From Corynebacterium pygosceleis (GTDB taxonomy: Bacteria; Actinomycetota; Actinomycetes; Mycobacteriales; Mycobacteriaceae), in the NCBI RefSeq assembly GCF_016595275.2, contig NZ_JAENIQ020000002.1:620001-684000 (forward strand): a stretch of 64,000 bases of DNA, read 5' to 3'. The position numbers and the translations under genes are program-made. Numbering within the stretch: the stretch's first letter is position 1; the number at the start of each line of letters is the position of its first letter. Of the stretch, positions 8,548 to 17,446 are shown piece after piece. The notes beneath the pieces were generated by a model. The model was not told the origin of the DNA. It searched no databases and saw nothing but the letters and a program-made list of their open reading frames with translations.

Positions 8548-9861
8548 ATGGCCGGAAGCGGAGACGAGACGACACGTGTGACCCGCCGGGCTCTGCTGGT
8601 CTGGCTGGCTGCGGTCGCCGTCTACATCACCGCGACCACGGGAAGGACGTCCTTCGGAGTCGCGGGTGTCGCGGCACTGGATCATTTCCAGATCGACGCC
8701 TCCAGGGTGGCGGTGTTCACGGCCGTGCAGGTCGGGGTCTACTCATTGATGCAGATTCCGATGGGGCTCGCCGTCGACCGGTTCGGGCCACGCAGGATGC
8801 TCGTGATCGGGGCCGTCATCATGGCCGTCGGGCAGATCATCCTCGGATTGACCGACAGCTACGCCATCGCCGTCTCCGCGCGGGTCCTGATCGGTGCCGG
8901 TGACGCCACGGCATTCCTCTCGGTGCTGCGGATGCTGCCGAACTGGTTCCCGTTGCGTCGGGCACCGGTGATGATGCAGCTGACCTCGGCACTGGGCCAG
9001 TTGGGGCAGGTCCTGTCGGCGGTTCCCTTCGCGGCGATCCTCTATTCACGCGGTTGGGTCACGGCGTTCGTCTCCCTGGGCGCGACCGGTCTGATCGTGG
9101 CGGTGGCGGCTACCCTCGTCATCCGTGATGCACCGGACTCCGTCCGTGGGACATCACCCGGTCCACCCGTCCGACTCGCGACGGCGCTACGTTGTGTGCT
9201 CACCCACCCGGCCTGCTGGCAGGGCTTTTTCACGCACTTCACCTGCATCTTTCCGCAGATCGTTTTCACGCTCATCTGGGGTGTTCCCCTGATGTCCCTG
9301 GGACTCGGTCTGGATCAGGCCCAGATCAGTACCGCGCTGGTGGCCAACATGGTGGTCATCATGCTCGCCAGTCCCCTGGCGGGGTTGGTGTCCGGGAGGG
9401 CGGGGCGGAGCCGGGATCTCCTCGTGGTAATCTCCGCGGCGATCCTCGCCGGTATCTGGGTGTGGTTCCTCCTCCCCTCCGAGCCACGCACCTACATCGC
9501 GTTGATGGTGGTGAATCTGATCATGGCGATGGTCAGCCCGGCGGGGAACTTCGCCTTCGACACGGTGCGCGAGCACCTCGACCGCAGGGTGCTGGCGGCG
9601 GGCACCGGACTGGCGAACATGGGCGGATTCACCGGCGGGATGATCGCGACACAGGGCATCGGGGTCCTGCTCGACGTCGCACACACGGGTGGTGGCCCGG
9701 ACTACGTGTGGTCGGACTTCCGGCTGGCGGGCTGGGCGGCTCTCGCCGTGTGGACCGCGGGAATCATGGGATTCCTCCTCAGCCGTCGGGCACTCCGGAA
9801 ACGTCGCGGGGACCACCACCAACCGGTTCTCCGCACCGACTCCGCTGCCGGAAAACCGTGA
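8548..9861 (+). CDS. MFS transporter
   Basis: 437 residues with about twelve hydrophobic helices in two sixes. The motif A-like loop DRFGPRRM lies after helix 2 (about 78-85), and SGRAGRSRDL marks the matching loop in the second half. Residues such as ARVLIGAGDATAF fit the nitrate/oxalate-like branch of MFS proteins. It probably sits in the cytoplasmic membrane. The substrate cannot be told from sequence. The gene stands 80 bp after the nucleoside hydrolase, same strand. The basic C-terminal tail is cytoplasmic. Confidence 0.82.
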   Translation: MAGSGDETTRVTRRALLVWLAAVAVYITATTGRTSFGVAGVAALDHFQIDASRVAVFTAVQVGVYSLMQIPMGLAVDRFGPRRMLVIGAVIMAVGQIILGLTDSYAIAVSARVLIGAGDATAFLSVLRMLPNWFPLRRAPVMMQLTSALGQLGQVLSAVPFAAILYSRGWVTAFVSLGATGLIVAVAATLVIRDAPDSVRGTSPGPPVRLATALRCVLTHPACWQGFFTHFTCIFPQIVFTLIWGVPLMSLGLGLDQAQISTALVANMVVIMLASPLAGLVSGRAGRSRDLLVVISAAILAGIWVWFLLPSEPRTYIALMVVNLIMAMVSPAGNFAFDTVREHLDRRVLAAGTGLANMGGFTGGMIATQGIGVLLDVAHTGGGPDYVWSDFRLAGWAALAVWTAGIMGFLLSRRALRKRRGDHHQPVLRTDSAAGKP

Positions 9862-9914
9862 TTCCTCTACGGTGGTCGGTACCTACCGTCGACCAACCAA
9901 CAAGGAGATCTCCC

Positions 9915-10334
9915 ATGGAGAACATCTACACCGCAGAAGCACTCGCTACCGGAGGCGGCCGCGACGGACACGTCCGTACGACCGACGGCCTGGTTGACAC
10001 GGACCTCGCGCTGCCGAAGGCGATGGGTGGCGCGGAGAACGCCCCGAACCCGGAGCTCTTCTTCGCCGCCGGCTACGCCGCCTGTTTCCACGGCGCCCTC
10101 CAGCTCGTCGCGAAGAACGAGGGGGCGTCCATCGACGGTTCCTCCGTCGGTTCCCGGGTGAGCCTGGGAAAGGATGATGAGGGATTCGCACTCGCCGTCG
10201 AGATCGAGGTCCACATCCCGGACATGGATCTCGGGGCCGCCCAGAAGCTCGCCGACACCGCGCACACGGTCTGCCCGTACTCCCGCGCGACGCGAGGCAA
10301 CATCGAGGTCACCGTCACCGCCGTCGAGGACTAG
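9915..10334 (+). CDS. ohr: Organic hydroperoxide resistance protein, Ohr/OsmC family
   Basis: 139 residues, the usual Ohr length. The two redox cysteines are visible in GYAACFHGAL (about residue 57) and HTVCPYSRA (about 121). The early NPELFFAAGYA block and the DTDLALPKAMGG segment are typical. Ohr reduces organic and lipid hydroperoxides with lipoylated protein as electron donor, which fits a genome carrying lipA. ATG 9915 has AAGGAG at 9902-9907. An OhrR repressor gene is not in this window. Confidence 0.92.
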   Translation: MENIYTAEALATGGGRDGHVRTTDGLVDTDLALPKAMGGAENAPNPELFFAAGYAACFHGALQLVAKNEGASIDGSSVGSRVSLGKDDEGFALAVEIEVHIPDMDLGAAQKLADTAHTVCPYSRATRGNIEVTVTAVED

Positions 10335-10345
10335 CCCCCCCCCTG

Positions 10346-10382
10346 CACCCGTCGCACCCCGGTGTCGCGGGTGCGACGGGTG
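10346..10382 (+). terminator. Hairpin after ohr
   Basis: Perfect 14-bp arms (10346-10359 CACCCGTCGCACCC and 10369-10382) lie just past the ohr stop. The tail has few T residues, so strength is uncertain. Confidence 0.55.
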
Positions 10383-10399
10383 GTTCAGGACGGATATTC

Positions 10400-11025
10400 G
10401 TGTCAACGGCCCCGTCGACCACCACGGATCGACCGACCGGATCACCGTTCTCGTGGTGGTCTTCGTCGGCACCACCGTCGCCACCGCGGCGACCGTCTGG
10501 GATGTCGTGTCCGGGTGGACGGGGCCGGCTCGACGCCGACGGCCCCCTACGGTACGCCCGGGCGTTGGAGGTTTCCCGGAGCACCCACCCGGTCCCGCCC
10601 ACTGTGGCGACCGTCGCCGCCACGGTGACCGTGGGAACGCTGATCTACGACACGACCCGTGTCCACGGTGACGCGCGGATCCTGTTGTCCCTGTTCGGGT
10701 CGCTGACGGTGTTCGCGACGTGGGTGTCCGTCCGTCTGCTGTTCATGCTGCGGTACGCCGCCCGGACTACGCGGTGCAACCGACGGAGACACGGCCGACC
10801 GGCGAATCGACTTCACCCAGCCGGAGGCACCGCAGTACACCGATTTCACGTACACCGCCTTCACCTCCGGTGATGCCCTACGCGGCATCGGACACCTCAT
10901 CCACCGCCCCGGAGATCCGGCGAACCGCACTCATCCACGCCCTCTGTTCCTTCTACTTCGGCACGGCGATCACCGCGACGACGGTGAACCTCGTTCCGGG
11001 ATCGGTCACGCCGGGACGCGGTAGA
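10400..11025 (+). pseudogene. Decayed DUF1345 membrane protein gene
   Basis: Pieces of one membrane protein appear in successive frames. ITVLVVVFVGTTVATAAT comes near 10,440, then RYARALEVSRSTHP and LLSLFGSLTVFATWVSVRLLFMLRYA in a second frame (about 10,545-10,765). IDFTQPEAPQYTDFTYTAFT is in a third (10,806-10,865) and IRRTALIHALCSFYFG plus TVNLVPG return to the first frame (to about 11,010). The order and the D-F-x-Y-x-A-F-T block match DUF1345 proteins. At least three frameshifts make it non-functional. Its end overlaps the 3' end of the convergent nrdG. Confidence 0.7.
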
Positions 11026-11671
11026 CACCGTCGGCATCGACGTTCCGGGCCTGCTGCACGACCAGATCGAACCCGTGGGCCGCGACCAGCTCCCTCAGTT
11101 CACCGAGGTTCCGGTCCACCACCCCACCCGGCCAGACGGTGGTGCGTACCTGCACCTCCATTCCGGTACGGGCCGCCGTCTCAGCGACCAGACCGAGCGC
11201 CGCGGCGGACCGTTCCGCCACGGCCGGGGTGCAACCGACGGCGGACGGCAGATCCGCCGGGAGCGCCTTGACGTCCAGGCCGATCCAGTCCGGTCGGGTC
11301 CGGTCATCGCCCAGGAGCGCCGCGAGTCGGGCCGGTGCGTATCCGCAGGTGTGCAACCCGACCGGAAACCCACGGCGGTGTGTCTCCCGGATCGCCGCGG
11401 GAAGTGACCGGTGCACGGTGGGTTCTCCGCCGCTGATGACCAACCCGTCGAGCAGGCCGCGGCGACGCTCCATCAACGCCAGCGCCTCCGCGAAATCACG
11501 GGAGCCGGTGCCCACGTCCTGCAGAGACGGGTTGTGGCAGTAGACGCACCGCCACGGACATCCCTGCGTGAACACCGTCGCGGTGAGACGGCCCGGCCAG
11601 TCCGTCGCCGAGAACGGGATGATCCCCGCGACCGGTAACCCGAGCCCCTCGCCCTCCGACCCCTCGGTCAC
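11006..11671 (-). CDS. nrdG: Anaerobic ribonucleotide reductase activating enzyme
   Basis: 221 residues. A radical-SAM protein with the cluster motif C-P-W-R-C-V-Y-C (about residues 34-41), then HNPSLQD and LLDGLVISGGEP. It uses SAM to create the glycyl radical on NrdD. GTG 11671 overlaps the nrdD stop (GTGA), so the two are translationally coupled; the longer upstream frame runs inside nrdD and is rejected. It is slightly longer than minimal NrdG proteins and is close to the actinobacterial NrdG-like class. Its 3' end touches a decayed gene on the other strand. Confidence 0.9.
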   Translation of the reverse strand: MTEGSEGEGLGLPVAGIIPFSATDWPGRLTATVFTQGCPWRCVYCHNPSLQDVGTGSRDFAEALALMERRRGLLDGLVISGGEPTVHRSLPAAIRETHRRGFPVGLHTCGYAPARLAALLGDDRTRPDWIGLDVKALPADLPSAVGCTPAVAERSAAALGLVAETAARTGMEVQVRTTVWPGGVVDRNLGELRELVAAHGFDLVVQQARNVDADGVYRVPA

Positions 11672-13485
11672 AGCGCCGGTTCCGCGAAGTACGTCCGCTC
11701 GCGGAACTCCCCCTTCTTCCCGGTGTTGAAGCTCGACACCGGGCGGAAGTACCCCATGACGCGGGTCCACATCTCGGTCGTCTCCCCGCAGTGCCCGCAC
11801 GTCGGGTGTTCTCCGGAGAGGTAGCCGTCGTTCGGGCAGATGGAGAAGGTCGGGGTGATGGTGATGTACGGCAGCCGGAACGTCTCCAGCGCCCGTCGCA
11901 CCAGGGTGGAGCAGACGTCCCCGGAGCTCATCTCGGCTCCCATGTAGAGGTGCAGGACTGTACCTCCGGTGTACTTGACCTGCAGGTCCTCCTGCTGGGA
12001 GAGCGCGGCGAACGGGTCCGGTGTGTGATCGACCGGCAGTTGGGAGGAGTTGGTGTAGTACGGCTCGGCCGCTGTTCCGGCGTGGATGATGCCGTCGCCG
12101 AACCGGCGGATGTCCTCCCTGGCGAACCGGTGGGTGGCCCCCTCCGCGGGCGTGGCCTCGAGATTGTAGAGGTGACCGGTCGTCTCCTGCGCCTTCACCA
12201 GAAGAGAGTTGATGTGATCCAGGAGGCGCGCGACCTGCGCGTGTCCCTGGGGATCGGTGATGTCGTAGGCGTCACCGGTGAAGTTCCGGATCATCTCGTT
12301 GCACCCGTTGACCCCGATGGTGGAGAAGTGGTTGTCCAGGCTCGGCAGCCACCGCCGGGTGTGGGGGTACAGTCCGGCGTCGATGAGCTCCGCGATCGTC
12401 GCGCGGCGCCGCTCGAGCGTGTCGACGCCCAGATCGACCAGGCGTTCCACCTCGGCGATAAGTGATTCCTCGTCTCCCGCGAACCGGTGTCCGAGGCGTG
12501 CGCAGTTGAGGGTGACCACGCCGATGGACCCCGTCTGCTCGGCGGAACCGAACAGTCCGTTGCCCCGGGCGAGGAGTTCCCGGAGATCCAGTTGGAGCCG
12601 GCAGCACATCGACCGGATCTGGCCGGGGTCGAGCTCGGAGTTGATGAAGTTCTGGAAGTAGGGCAGGCCGTACCGTGCGGTCATGTCGAACAGCCGGCGG
12701 GCGTTGTCGCTGCCCCAGTCGAAGTCACGGGTGATGTTGTAGGTCGGGATCGGGAACGTGAACACCCGGTCGTCGGCGTCACCCTCCGCCATCACCTCGA
12801 TGAAGGCGCGGTTGATCATGTCCATCTCCGCACCGAGTTCGCCGTAGGTGAAGTCCATGACCTCGCCGCCGATGAACGGGTGATCCTCGGCGAGATCCCC
12901 GGGGCAGGTCCAGTCGAAGGTGAGGTTGGTGAACGGGGTCTGCATCCCCCACCGGCTCGGCACGTTGAGATTGAACACGAACTCCTGCAGGAGTTGCTTC
13001 AGCTGCGGGTGATCGAGACCGTCGATACGCACGAACGGTGCCATGTAGGTGTCGAAGGAGCTGAACGCCTGCGCACCCGCCCACTCGTTCTGGAGCGTGC
13101 CGAGGAAGTTGACGATCTGTCCGCAGGCCGAGGAGAAGTGCTTCGGTGGCGCGGAACTGACCGATCCCGGCACTCCCCCGAACCCCTGTTCCAGGAGTTG
13201 CCGGAGCGACCATCCCGCGCAGTAGCCGGCGAGCATGTCGAGATCGTGGATGTGTAGGTCACCGTCGCGGTGCGCCGCCGCGGCGTCGGGGCTGAACACC
13301 TCGCTCAGCCAGTAGTTCGCCACCACTTTCCCGGTGGCGTTCAGCATCAGGCCGCCCAGGGAGTAGTCCTGGTTGGCATTGGCGTTGACCCGCCAGTCAG
13401 CGCGGGAGAGGTACTCGGTGACGGTGCTGACGGGATCGACCATGTCGGCGGCGTGACTCACGTGGGGAGGGAGAATTGTGCTCAT
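11668..13485 (-). CDS. nrdD: Anaerobic (class III) ribonucleoside-triphosphate reductase
   Basis: 605 residues from ATG 13485 (a GTG at 13494 is also possible). It makes deoxyribonucleotides without oxygen. Visible blocks are DLHIHDLDMLAGYCAGWSL, PKHFSSACGQ, the Zn-site cysteines in ICPNDGYL and PTCGHCGE, and RVMGYFRPVSSF, whose Gly578 is the expected glycyl radical residue. nrdG follows with a 4-bp overlap. The presence of nrdDG implies true anaerobic or micro-aerobic growth. Probable control sites lie upstream at 13,506-13,591. No Shine-Dalgarno sequence is obvious at either start. Confidence 0.95.
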   Translation of the reverse strand: MSTILPPHVSHAADMVDPVSTVTEYLSRADWRVNANANQDYSLGGLMLNATGKVVANYWLSEVFSPDAAAAHRDGDLHIHDLDMLAGYCAGWSLRQLLEQGFGGVPGSVSSAPPKHFSSACGQIVNFLGTLQNEWAGAQAFSSFDTYMAPFVRIDGLDHPQLKQLLQEFVFNLNVPSRWGMQTPFTNLTFDWTCPGDLAEDHPFIGGEVMDFTYGELGAEMDMINRAFIEVMAEGDADDRVFTFPIPTYNITRDFDWGSDNARRLFDMTARYGLPYFQNFINSELDPGQIRSMCCRLQLDLRELLARGNGLFGSAEQTGSIGVVTLNCARLGHRFAGDEESLIAEVERLVDLGVDTLERRRATIAELIDAGLYPHTRRWLPSLDNHFSTIGVNGCNEMIRNFTGDAYDITDPQGHAQVARLLDHINSLLVKAQETTGHLYNLEATPAEGATHRFAREDIRRFGDGIIHAGTAAEPYYTNSSQLPVDHTPDPFAALSQQEDLQVKYTGGTVLHLYMGAEMSSGDVCSTLVRRALETFRLPYITITPTFSICPNDGYLSGEHPTCGHCGETTEMWTRVMGYFRPVSSFNTGKKGEFRERTYFAEPAL

Positions 13486-13505
13486 GCCCGTCACTCTAAG
13501 CAGTT

Positions 13506-13523
13506 AATGACACTGGTGTCATT
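13506..13523 (-). promoter_or_regulatory. Perfect palindrome at the nrdDG promoter
   Basis: AATGACAC at 13506-13513, a 2-base centre and GTGTCATT at 13516-13523 form a perfect 18-bp palindrome, 21 bp upstream of the nrdD start. On the minus strand it directly follows an AT-rich AATAAT that could be a -10 box, a repressor-like position. The bound factor is unknown. Confidence 0.5.
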
Positions 13524-13544
13524 ATTCGAACGCCATTGTGAGAA

Positions 13545-13591
13545 ACACGATATGCACACCCGGAATGCGTCACAGGCACAATATGTGGGGT
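13545..13591 (-). promoter_or_regulatory. Probable pair of NrdR boxes upstream of nrdDG
   Basis: The 16-bp NrdR consensus ACACWATATATWGTGT is matched at 12 of 16 positions by 13576-13591 (core CAATATGTG). A weaker 9 of 16 match lies at 13545-13560 (core ACACGATAT). The copies start exactly 31 bp apart, the three-turn spacing typical of NrdR box pairs. NrdR is the nucleotide-sensing repressor of ribonucleotide reductase genes. Assignment is by consensus and spacing only. Confidence 0.5.
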
Positions 13592-14639
13592 GCCGGATCG
13601 CCAGCCCGCCCTCGACGGATCTCCGATTGCCCAGCACGCGAGAACGGCGGCCGACCCCACCCCTTGTGGCTGCGCGACACCCGACCGGACCGACACCGAC
13701 GAGGCCAACCACCACCCCGGAAGAAGCCGACCGACCGGCGGCCGGCCCGACGGGGATCAACGTCCGAGCCGTTTCCGCCGTCACCGGCGATGGCAGGAAC
13801 GCTCGATCCGGGCGAGGACCGCGATCTCCGCACCCGTCACGGGTGCGCCACCGCCGACCGCCGGGCACGTCGTTCCGCAACAGACCCCCGACGCGTGTCC
13901 CCGACAGGAGCTGCGGGACGAACGTCGGTGATCGTGAATGCGGTGAGTGCGCTCGGGACGGATCGGTTCATCAGCGACAGTGGGGCAGAGATGAACACAC
14001 CGCTTCAGCGGCTGTTTGTGGATCGTTACCGCAGTCCCCTGCCCCTCCTCTCGCCGGGGCACCTCACCGCCAACGCGGACCGGACGGTCCGGGCCGGGTT
14101 CTTCGCCGCGGCGGTGCGGCCGGTGACCGCCGTCCCCGTCTGACTGAAACGCCGTGGAGAAGGAACCCGACCCCGGGGTCCGGGGCCGGAGACCGGGTTT
14201 GGCGCCCGCACTTCCGCCGGGCGCGGCGGTCGACGGCACGCCGGGTGATCGCCCGGACCTCCACCGGAGGGTGTGCGACGCACGACCGCAGGCGACGGAG
14301 TTGATGTGGGGAGCACGCCGAGGGCCGCCTGGGTCCGGAAACCGGTCGAGGTACCGTGTGGCGGCACTACCGGCACACCCCGTCCCACGGGCGGTGGGGC
14401 GGTTGATCCCGTTCCTCGCACGGGGTGCGTGCGGGTGAGGTTCCCGGTGGACGGCCGTGTGGGGCGGGCACGGTGGCGGGGCGATCCATGCGCCCGCCTG
14501 CCGGCGGCGCACCGTTGAGAAACGGGGCCGCCGACAGGGACCGGGTCAGTCAACACGGGGCTGGCGCGTTGACCGGTCGGTTATGCGGCGGGTGAGCGTC
14601 GCGGAGGTTCTCCGGGGCCGTGGTGCGGCTGACGCGGCC
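13592..14639. other. Gene-poor stretch of about 1 kb
   Basis: No convincing gene is visible. Long open frames on both strands are Arg/Pro/Gly-rich readings of GC-rich DNA without protein-like composition. A short plus-strand frame at 13991-14143 starting MNTPLQRLFVDRY looks more natural but matches nothing I know. The stretch probably holds decayed DNA associated with the integrase relic that follows. Confidence 0.4.
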
Positions 14640-14890
14640 TAATACGCGTCGGTGCACGTGAACGGGATGAAGGGTGGCATCGTGCCGCCGAGCTGCACGT
14701 TCCACACCTTCCGGTGCTTCCGTGCGATGGAATCGCCGGGGCCGGCGTTCCCGTTTCCGCCGTGTCGGAGCGGTTGGGGCATGCAACCGCTTCATCGGCT
14801 CCGGATGTCTGGTCGCCGTCCGGCGATTCCGGTACCACTGAGGCCACCGCGGGGCTGGCGCGGAAGCGGCGTGGATCCGGGGCCGGCGAC
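14640..14890 (+). pseudogene. Relic of a tyrosine recombinase C-terminus
   Basis: The frame from about 14693 reads LHVPHLPVLPCDGIAGAGVP, then VSAVSERLGHATAS and GTTEATAGLARKRR. This is the tail pattern of phage-type integrases: an A-G-V-P-V segment, S-E-R-L-G-H with the catalytic His, then a nucleophile region. The catalytic Tyr is replaced by Trp (DVW) and the Arg-containing H-x-x-R motif is degraded. No start, catalytic core or att site is recognisable, so only a fossil remains. Confidence 0.55.
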
Positions 14891-14941
14891 GGGCCGGGGT
14901 CATGCAGGGTGAGAAGGAGTGAACTACCTGTTCAGACCTGT

Positions 14942-15616
14942 TTACCGGGTGGTGCGCCCGAGGTCGGCGAAGAGGTTGAAGTTGAAGAGGAACGCCTCGC
15001 ACGCCTCATCGAGCAGACGCTGACGGTCACTGCCTTCGAGCGGCAGGGCGTCGAGGGCTGCACGGTAGTTGTCCTTGTACGGCTTGACCTTCGGGATCTC
15101 GGTGAAACGGTAGAAGGACAGGACCTCCGGGCCGAGACCGTAGTGGCGCTGCATCATGCGGGCGATGACCTGACCTCCGGAGAGATCACCGAGGTAACGG
15201 ACGTAGTGGTGGGCGATCAGACCGGGGGCGTCGGCGTTCGCGGCGATCTCGTTCAGCCGGGCCACGTACATCGCGGTGGACGGCAGCGGCTCAACGTTTC
15301 CGCGCCAGTCGGTGTTGCCGTGGAGCGCATCGAGATCGGCCTCGATGGAGGGGACACGTTCCAGGGACGGATCCACGATGGCGGCGGCGATGGGATCGTC
15401 GGCCACGACGCGGGCGGCGTTCTCGAGTGCCTGGTAGAACAACCAGGACTGTTCCTGGAGGGCGATGAAGTCGGCGACCGTGAGGCTGCCGCCCATGAGA
15501 TCCTGGGTGAACGTGGAGTACTCGGCGGACTCGTGGGCGTCCGCGGTGGATGCCTTGAGCTCCTTGGAGAGCGGGAGGGAATCTGCGCCGTTTCGCGGCT
15601 GGACTGCTGTCGTCAT
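14942..15616 (-). CDS. hmuO: Heme oxygenase, HmuO type
   Basis: 224 residues, matching the diphtheria HmuO length class. It opens heme to biliverdin, CO and iron for iron acquisition. The proximal His lies in STADAHESAE (about residue 24-28), and the distal-helix motif YVRYLGDLSGGQVIARMMQR (about 140-159) is intact. Residues for the reducing partner are not diagnosable. ATG 15616 (MTTAV) follows a GAAGAAG site. An alternative ATG at 15634 is less likely. A DtxR-like box at 15735-15753 suggests iron repression. The gene stands alone, without heme uptake genes nearby. Confidence 0.95.
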   Translation of the reverse strand: MTTAVQPRNGADSLPLSKELKASTADAHESAEYSTFTQDLMGGSLTVADFIALQEQSWLFYQALENAARVVADDPIAAAIVDPSLERVPSIEADLDALHGNTDWRGNVEPLPSTAMYVARLNEIAANADAPGLIAHHYVRYLGDLSGGQVIARMMQRHYGLGPEVLSFYRFTEIPKVKPYKDNYRAALDALPLEGSDRQRLLDEACEAFLFNFNLFADLGRTTR

Positions 15617-15734
15617 GTCTTCTTCTGCCTTCATGTGTGCGGAGCGGCTTCCCGCTCCGGTGTGTTCATCTGTGTTCTTAAACGGTTCACGTGCACCGTG
15701 CCGTGTCTCCGTCCTGCGATGACTCAACCGTAAC

Positions 15735-15753
15735 TAAGGTGACCCTGACTTAT
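15735..15753 (-). promoter_or_regulatory. DtxR-like iron box upstream of hmuO
   Basis: TAAGGTGACCCTGACTTAT matches the 19-bp DtxR consensus TTAGGTTAGCCTAACCTAA at 13 positions. A possible -10 (TATAGAT on the minus strand) lies immediately upstream, so bound DtxR would block initiation. In corynebacteria hmuO is known to be DtxR-regulated. Confidence 0.55.
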
Positions 15754-16064
15754 CTATAGTCCGAATTGTTGATGTCCTATCGAACCTCCTACCTCTGCGG
15801 GTCCGATACCTCGGGATACGGGATCCGACAGAGGTCCTCCACCTTTCCACCGGGTTCGGGCCATCCGGCCGTCAGCGACCGTGGCGCCGCGGATGCCGCG
15901 TCCGGTCATCCGGCCGGGGTCCGGAATTTCGGCGGGGAACTGTGCGGCACCTGTGAGTTCACGACGAATGCCCCGGTCAGGGCTCTACGGATGTGTCCAC
16001 CGTCCACCTGCCGGATTAGCATCTTCTGCGGTACCACCCCGGTACCGTCCGAGAGAAAGGAACG

Positions 16065-16859
16065 ATGTTGCGCCACACTCACTGGCAGCGCCGCTGGGCG
16101 GGCCCTCTGGCTGTTCTCATCGCGGTCACGGGACTTGCGGGTCTCTGGGTGTCCGCCCTTCTGGTCGGCGACAAACAGTCGACGACCCCGACCGCGGTGA
16201 CCATCTACGTGCTCCCCCTCATCACCACGGGGCTGCTGTACGTGATCCTGGGGAGGGTATCCACCCTCCGGGACACCAGGTTCAGTTTCACGAACATCCG
16301 GCGCGGCGGTTATCTCCTGCTGGCCGGAACGATCATCAGTTCCGTGTTCTTTCTCGCCCCGCCGCCCGGGGGACTCACGTCGCCGTCTGCGGCATCTGTC
16401 CTGTTCTTCGTCGCCGGGGCCCTGCTGACCGGTATCTGGGAGGAGCTCCTGTGCCGGGGCCTGATCCAGAACGTCCTGGTCGAGGCGTACGGAACCGACC
16501 GGCGACGCACCTGGTGGTCGATCGTCGCGGCATCGGCCATTTTCGCGGTGATGCATTTCGTCCATCTCGTCACGTCCCCGCACCTCGTGCTGACGGTGAC
16601 GACACAGGTCCTGTACGCATTCTCGATCGGCCTTCTGCTGGGCGTCATCTACCACCTGACCCGGGATCTGGTCACGGTGATCATCCTGCACGCGACGTTC
16701 AACATGCTGGGTGGCATCGGTGATCTGTTCACACCCCCCACGACAGGTCCCACCCCGGACATGCCCGTGGCCGCCGTCCTGATCCTACTCGCCGTACTGA
16801 TGCCCGCCATCTGGGTCGCGCGTCGCATGTACCAGCGACGGTCCCGGACCTCCGCGTAG
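16065..16859 (+). CDS. CPBP family intramembrane metalloprotease
   Basis: 264 residues with about seven hydrophobic segments. The catalytic signature appears as WEELLCRGL (E-E-x-x-x-R, about 127-135), then AVMHFVHL with a His (about 164) and a later ILHATFNML with another His (about 210). These are the zinc or active-site residues of the Abi/CaaX protease family. Some members process prenylated or bacteriocin-related proteins, but no target is evident here. ATG 16065 has AAAGGA at 16055-16060. The gene is divergent from hmuO with about 310 bp between transcription units. Confidence 0.85.
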   Translation: MLRHTHWQRRWAGPLAVLIAVTGLAGLWVSALLVGDKQSTTPTAVTIYVLPLITTGLLYVILGRVSTLRDTRFSFTNIRRGGYLLLAGTIISSVFFLAPPPGGLTSPSAASVLFFVAGALLTGIWEELLCRGLIQNVLVEAYGTDRRRTWWSIVAASAIFAVMHFVHLVTSPHLVLTVTTQVLYAFSIGLLLGVIYHLTRDLVTVIILHATFNMLGGIGDLFTPPTTGPTPDMPVAAVLILLAVLMPAIWVARRMYQRRSRTSA

Positions 16860-17446
16860 TCTCGCCGGTACGGAATACGCCCCGTTTCCCGGAGGACGGA
16901 GATGCACCGGGCCCGAACGATCCATGTCCCGTCACCTGACCGGGGAGTGTCCTGTTCGCCGGTGAACGGGGACACGCGGCACACCGAAAGGTGAGCCTCG
17001 ACCGATTTGACGCGGAACTGCTGCACCGCCTCAACCCCGATTCCCCGTCGTCCGGACAGGACCGGAGGCGGTCGACGGTTCCCCGCGTTCCACGGGATTT
17101 TCTCCGGTCACGGATGGATGCGACGGAAAGGACGCCCGTGGCCCCCTGCCGGAACGAAGCACGACCCTGATCCACGTCTACCGGGTGGTCGCCGCCATCT
17201 GCGCCTGATGTCCACGTCATTGACGCTCCTACTGTCCACGGCGACCGTCACGGAACTGACGGCTACGTCTCGGGGGGCGACGGTCGTTTTCACCGACATC
17301 CGCTCCCTGTATCTGCCGGCCGGAGGCTGGGGCCCGCGGAGTTTCAGCAGATCGGTGAGAGCGGTGTTGATCGTCGATCCGCTGATCATGCCGGCGACGA
17401 CGGGGTCCGTCGCCGTGTCCACCGGGGTCCCGGTACACCGGATCAT
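16860..17446. other. Intergenic region between CPBP protease and glnE
   Basis: No gene is supported. A plus-strand frame from GTG 16991 reads LDRFDAELLHRLNPDSPSS and then loses protein character before a stop at 17170. A minus-strand frame at 17108-17446 includes GMISGSTINTALTDLL. Either may be a decayed fragment, but neither has a clear family or a good ribosome site. Confidence 0.35.

Noticed and set aside
13270..14304. 344-residue plus-strand frame starting inside nrdD
   Set aside because: It begins antisense to nrdD and continues through GC-rich gene-poor DNA with Arg/Pro-rich shadow composition.
14581..15002. 150-residue minus-strand frame downstream of hmuO
   Set aside because: Arg/Pro/His-rich composition. 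The plus strand holds the integrase relic, which better explains the residual protein pattern.
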